Shown piece after piece: positions 62,898-64,000 of a stretch of DNA of 64,000 bases. The notes under the pieces were generated by a model. The model did no database searches. It was not told where the DNA came from and saw nothing but the letters and a program-made list of their open reading frames with translations. The stretch is from Metridium senile (lineage: Eukaryota; Cnidaria; Anthozoa; Actiniaria; Metridiidae), in NCBI GenBank assembly GCA_949775045.1, contig OX459102.1, positions 17,860,160 to 17,924,159 on the forward strand, in the 5' to 3' direction. Each line of letters opens with the position of its first letter. Positions within the stretch are counted from its first letter, which is position 1. The position numbers and the translations under genes are program-made.

Positions 62898-64000
62898 CTA
62901 TAGTGGGAAATCAGAGAGAATCATTGTCATTAATTAATATCAATTAATGCAATGCAAGATATTTCAAATAATCAATTTTTTTTTTGCAAGATCGAGGAAC
63001 CAACAGTTAGTTTATCTGGAATCAACCATTGAATATTATAAATATCCCAACTAATATCAATAAACATCAAGTAAAGAGATCTGCTTCTATAGATGGGTTT
63101 CATGTCACACAATCAAATTTCTAACTTCAAAATTATGAACTCTACAATGTTGTGCTTTTGATATCATTTATAGCTCCTCCAAAAACGTGTCAACAACTAA
63201 TCTTATAAAATTCTGTCATTTTGATACAGAGATATCCGAAAAGCAATTTGCATCATGCAATATCAGTCACATATTTTGAAGAGTCAATATTTCTTCAAAT
63301 TTTAGTGTTTCAAGCCCACATGATGATTAAGTAAAAATCTAAGCAAATCAATCACATTTTGGTTATCATTCTAGATATTTGTTAGCTTTCGCGGAACTCG
63401 ATAATTTGGCGGCCAGGAGGTACACCAACATGGCAGCACCATACTTTTTACTGTAAACAAGGTGCAAATTGAATCGCATATATTGTTGGCGGAAACTGTC
63501 GGATTGAGATGAAATTTGGCAATTTAACAGGGTTTGTAGTTCTCTTTCAGATAAACATAATGTCCGATCTATTAAACATTTTGATTTAAATTATCAATGA
63601 AAGCAGTATATGTCAACCTGATCAACTCTAAGACTTTCTCTTAGTCTACTTGTTATTGTCATTAATTTTATACTGAAGAAATAGAAAACAAGGCAGTGTG
63701 CTCTATTGAGTTATAGAGTATGCAGGAATTTTAAGAAGACATAAGTGCTTCTTAGTCTTCTTAAAATTCCCAAGTGCTCTATAACTCAATCGGAGCACGC
63801 TGCCTTGTTTTCTATTTCTTTTATAAAAAATCCAGTAGTCAAAATCGCACAAATTGATGCTCCTTGCACTGTTGAGTTATAGAGAACACTTCTCAGCCAA
63901 TCAGCGTGCTCAAATATCTTATAAAAATCACTACAGGTAATCAAGGTCATAAATGATTTAAGTATATAATACCAAACACCATTCAGTCCAATGAAGACTA
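62898..64000. other. Intron of ApoL/kinase copy B, with a palindrome
   Basis: Upstream of the ApoL exon. A perfect-looking palindrome at 63675-63822 (GAAGAAATAGAAAACAAGGC mirrored by GCCTTGTTTTCTATTTCTT) belongs to the family at 31270-31530. No exon is seen before the window ends. Confidence 0.6.
63675..63822. repeat. Palindromic MITE, about 68-bp arms
   Basis: GAAATAGAAAACAAGGCAGT, GCTCTATTGAGTTATAGAG and GGAATTTTAAGAAGAC pair with their reverse complements on the other side of a short loop at about 63748. Confidence 0.85.

Larger units (their letters stand above)
54690..64000. repeat. Segmental duplication, right copy (Ig gene 3 and ApoL gene B)
   Basis: This matches 38919 onward in the same order and orientation. 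Similarity is still visible at the right edge: GATTTAAGTATATAATACCA and AACACCATTCAGTC at 63955-63990 match 48148-48182. The kinase exons of copy B are therefore expected just beyond the window. Confidence 0.85.

Overview
The window reads as nuclear DNA of an early-branching animal. It is AT-rich, genes are split by introns, and it holds immunoglobulin-domain, class A GPCR and animal-type kinase genes among tRNA-derived SINEs, LINEs, a tyrosine-recombinase retrotransposon and very many palindromic elements. A cnidarian or a demosponge fits best; I cannot decide between them from sequence alone, and no name was looked up.

Layout. 0-4.3 kb: the 3' end of an unidentified + strand gene, then a - strand gene of at least six exons for a cysteine-rich secreted protein with a hydrophobic C-terminal tail. 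4.4-16.6 kb: repeats dominate (foldback elements, Penelope-like ends, two abutting 15-bp minisatellites at 8.56-10.04 kb, an 80-bp array seeded by a PAN-like exon), but a compact two-exon gene for an 8-cysteine secreted peptide lies at 12.06-12.54 kb. 16.6-18.6 kb: a 5'-truncated LINE. 19.6-29.1 kb: an almost complete Ngaro-type (DIRS order) retrotransposon on the - strand with the diagnostic split direct repeats, gag, RT/RNase H, tyrosine recombinase and an SGNH hydrolase ORF, interrupted by an L2/CR1-like LINE. 29.4-30.4 kb: an intact single-exon class A GPCR.

34-64 kb is the most interesting part. Three related + strand genes encode a signal peptide, one Ig-like domain split over two exons, a Thr/Ser/Pro-rich stalk and a hydrophobic tail. 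Convergent with the second and third are two - strand genes of a second family. The complete one (45.3-50.2 kb) joins an N-terminal TKL-like protein kinase domain to an apolipoprotein-L-like membrane-active region and a C-terminal 16-residue repeat tail. Ig gene plus kinase-ApoL gene form a convergent pair that has been duplicated as a unit of at least 8 kb (about 38.9-48.2 kb and 54.7 kb to the window end). The two copies carry different lesions: a 1-bp deletion in one ApoL exon, a palindromic insertion in the other, and a frameshift that removes the membrane tail of the third Ig gene.

A kinase coupled to a predicted pore-forming module, beside surface Ig proteins in a duplicating locus, resembles self/non-self recognition or cell-death loci. 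That role is inference only. Exon structures were derived by hand from splice motifs and reading phase; introns joining in phase, and conservation between duplicates, are the main support.
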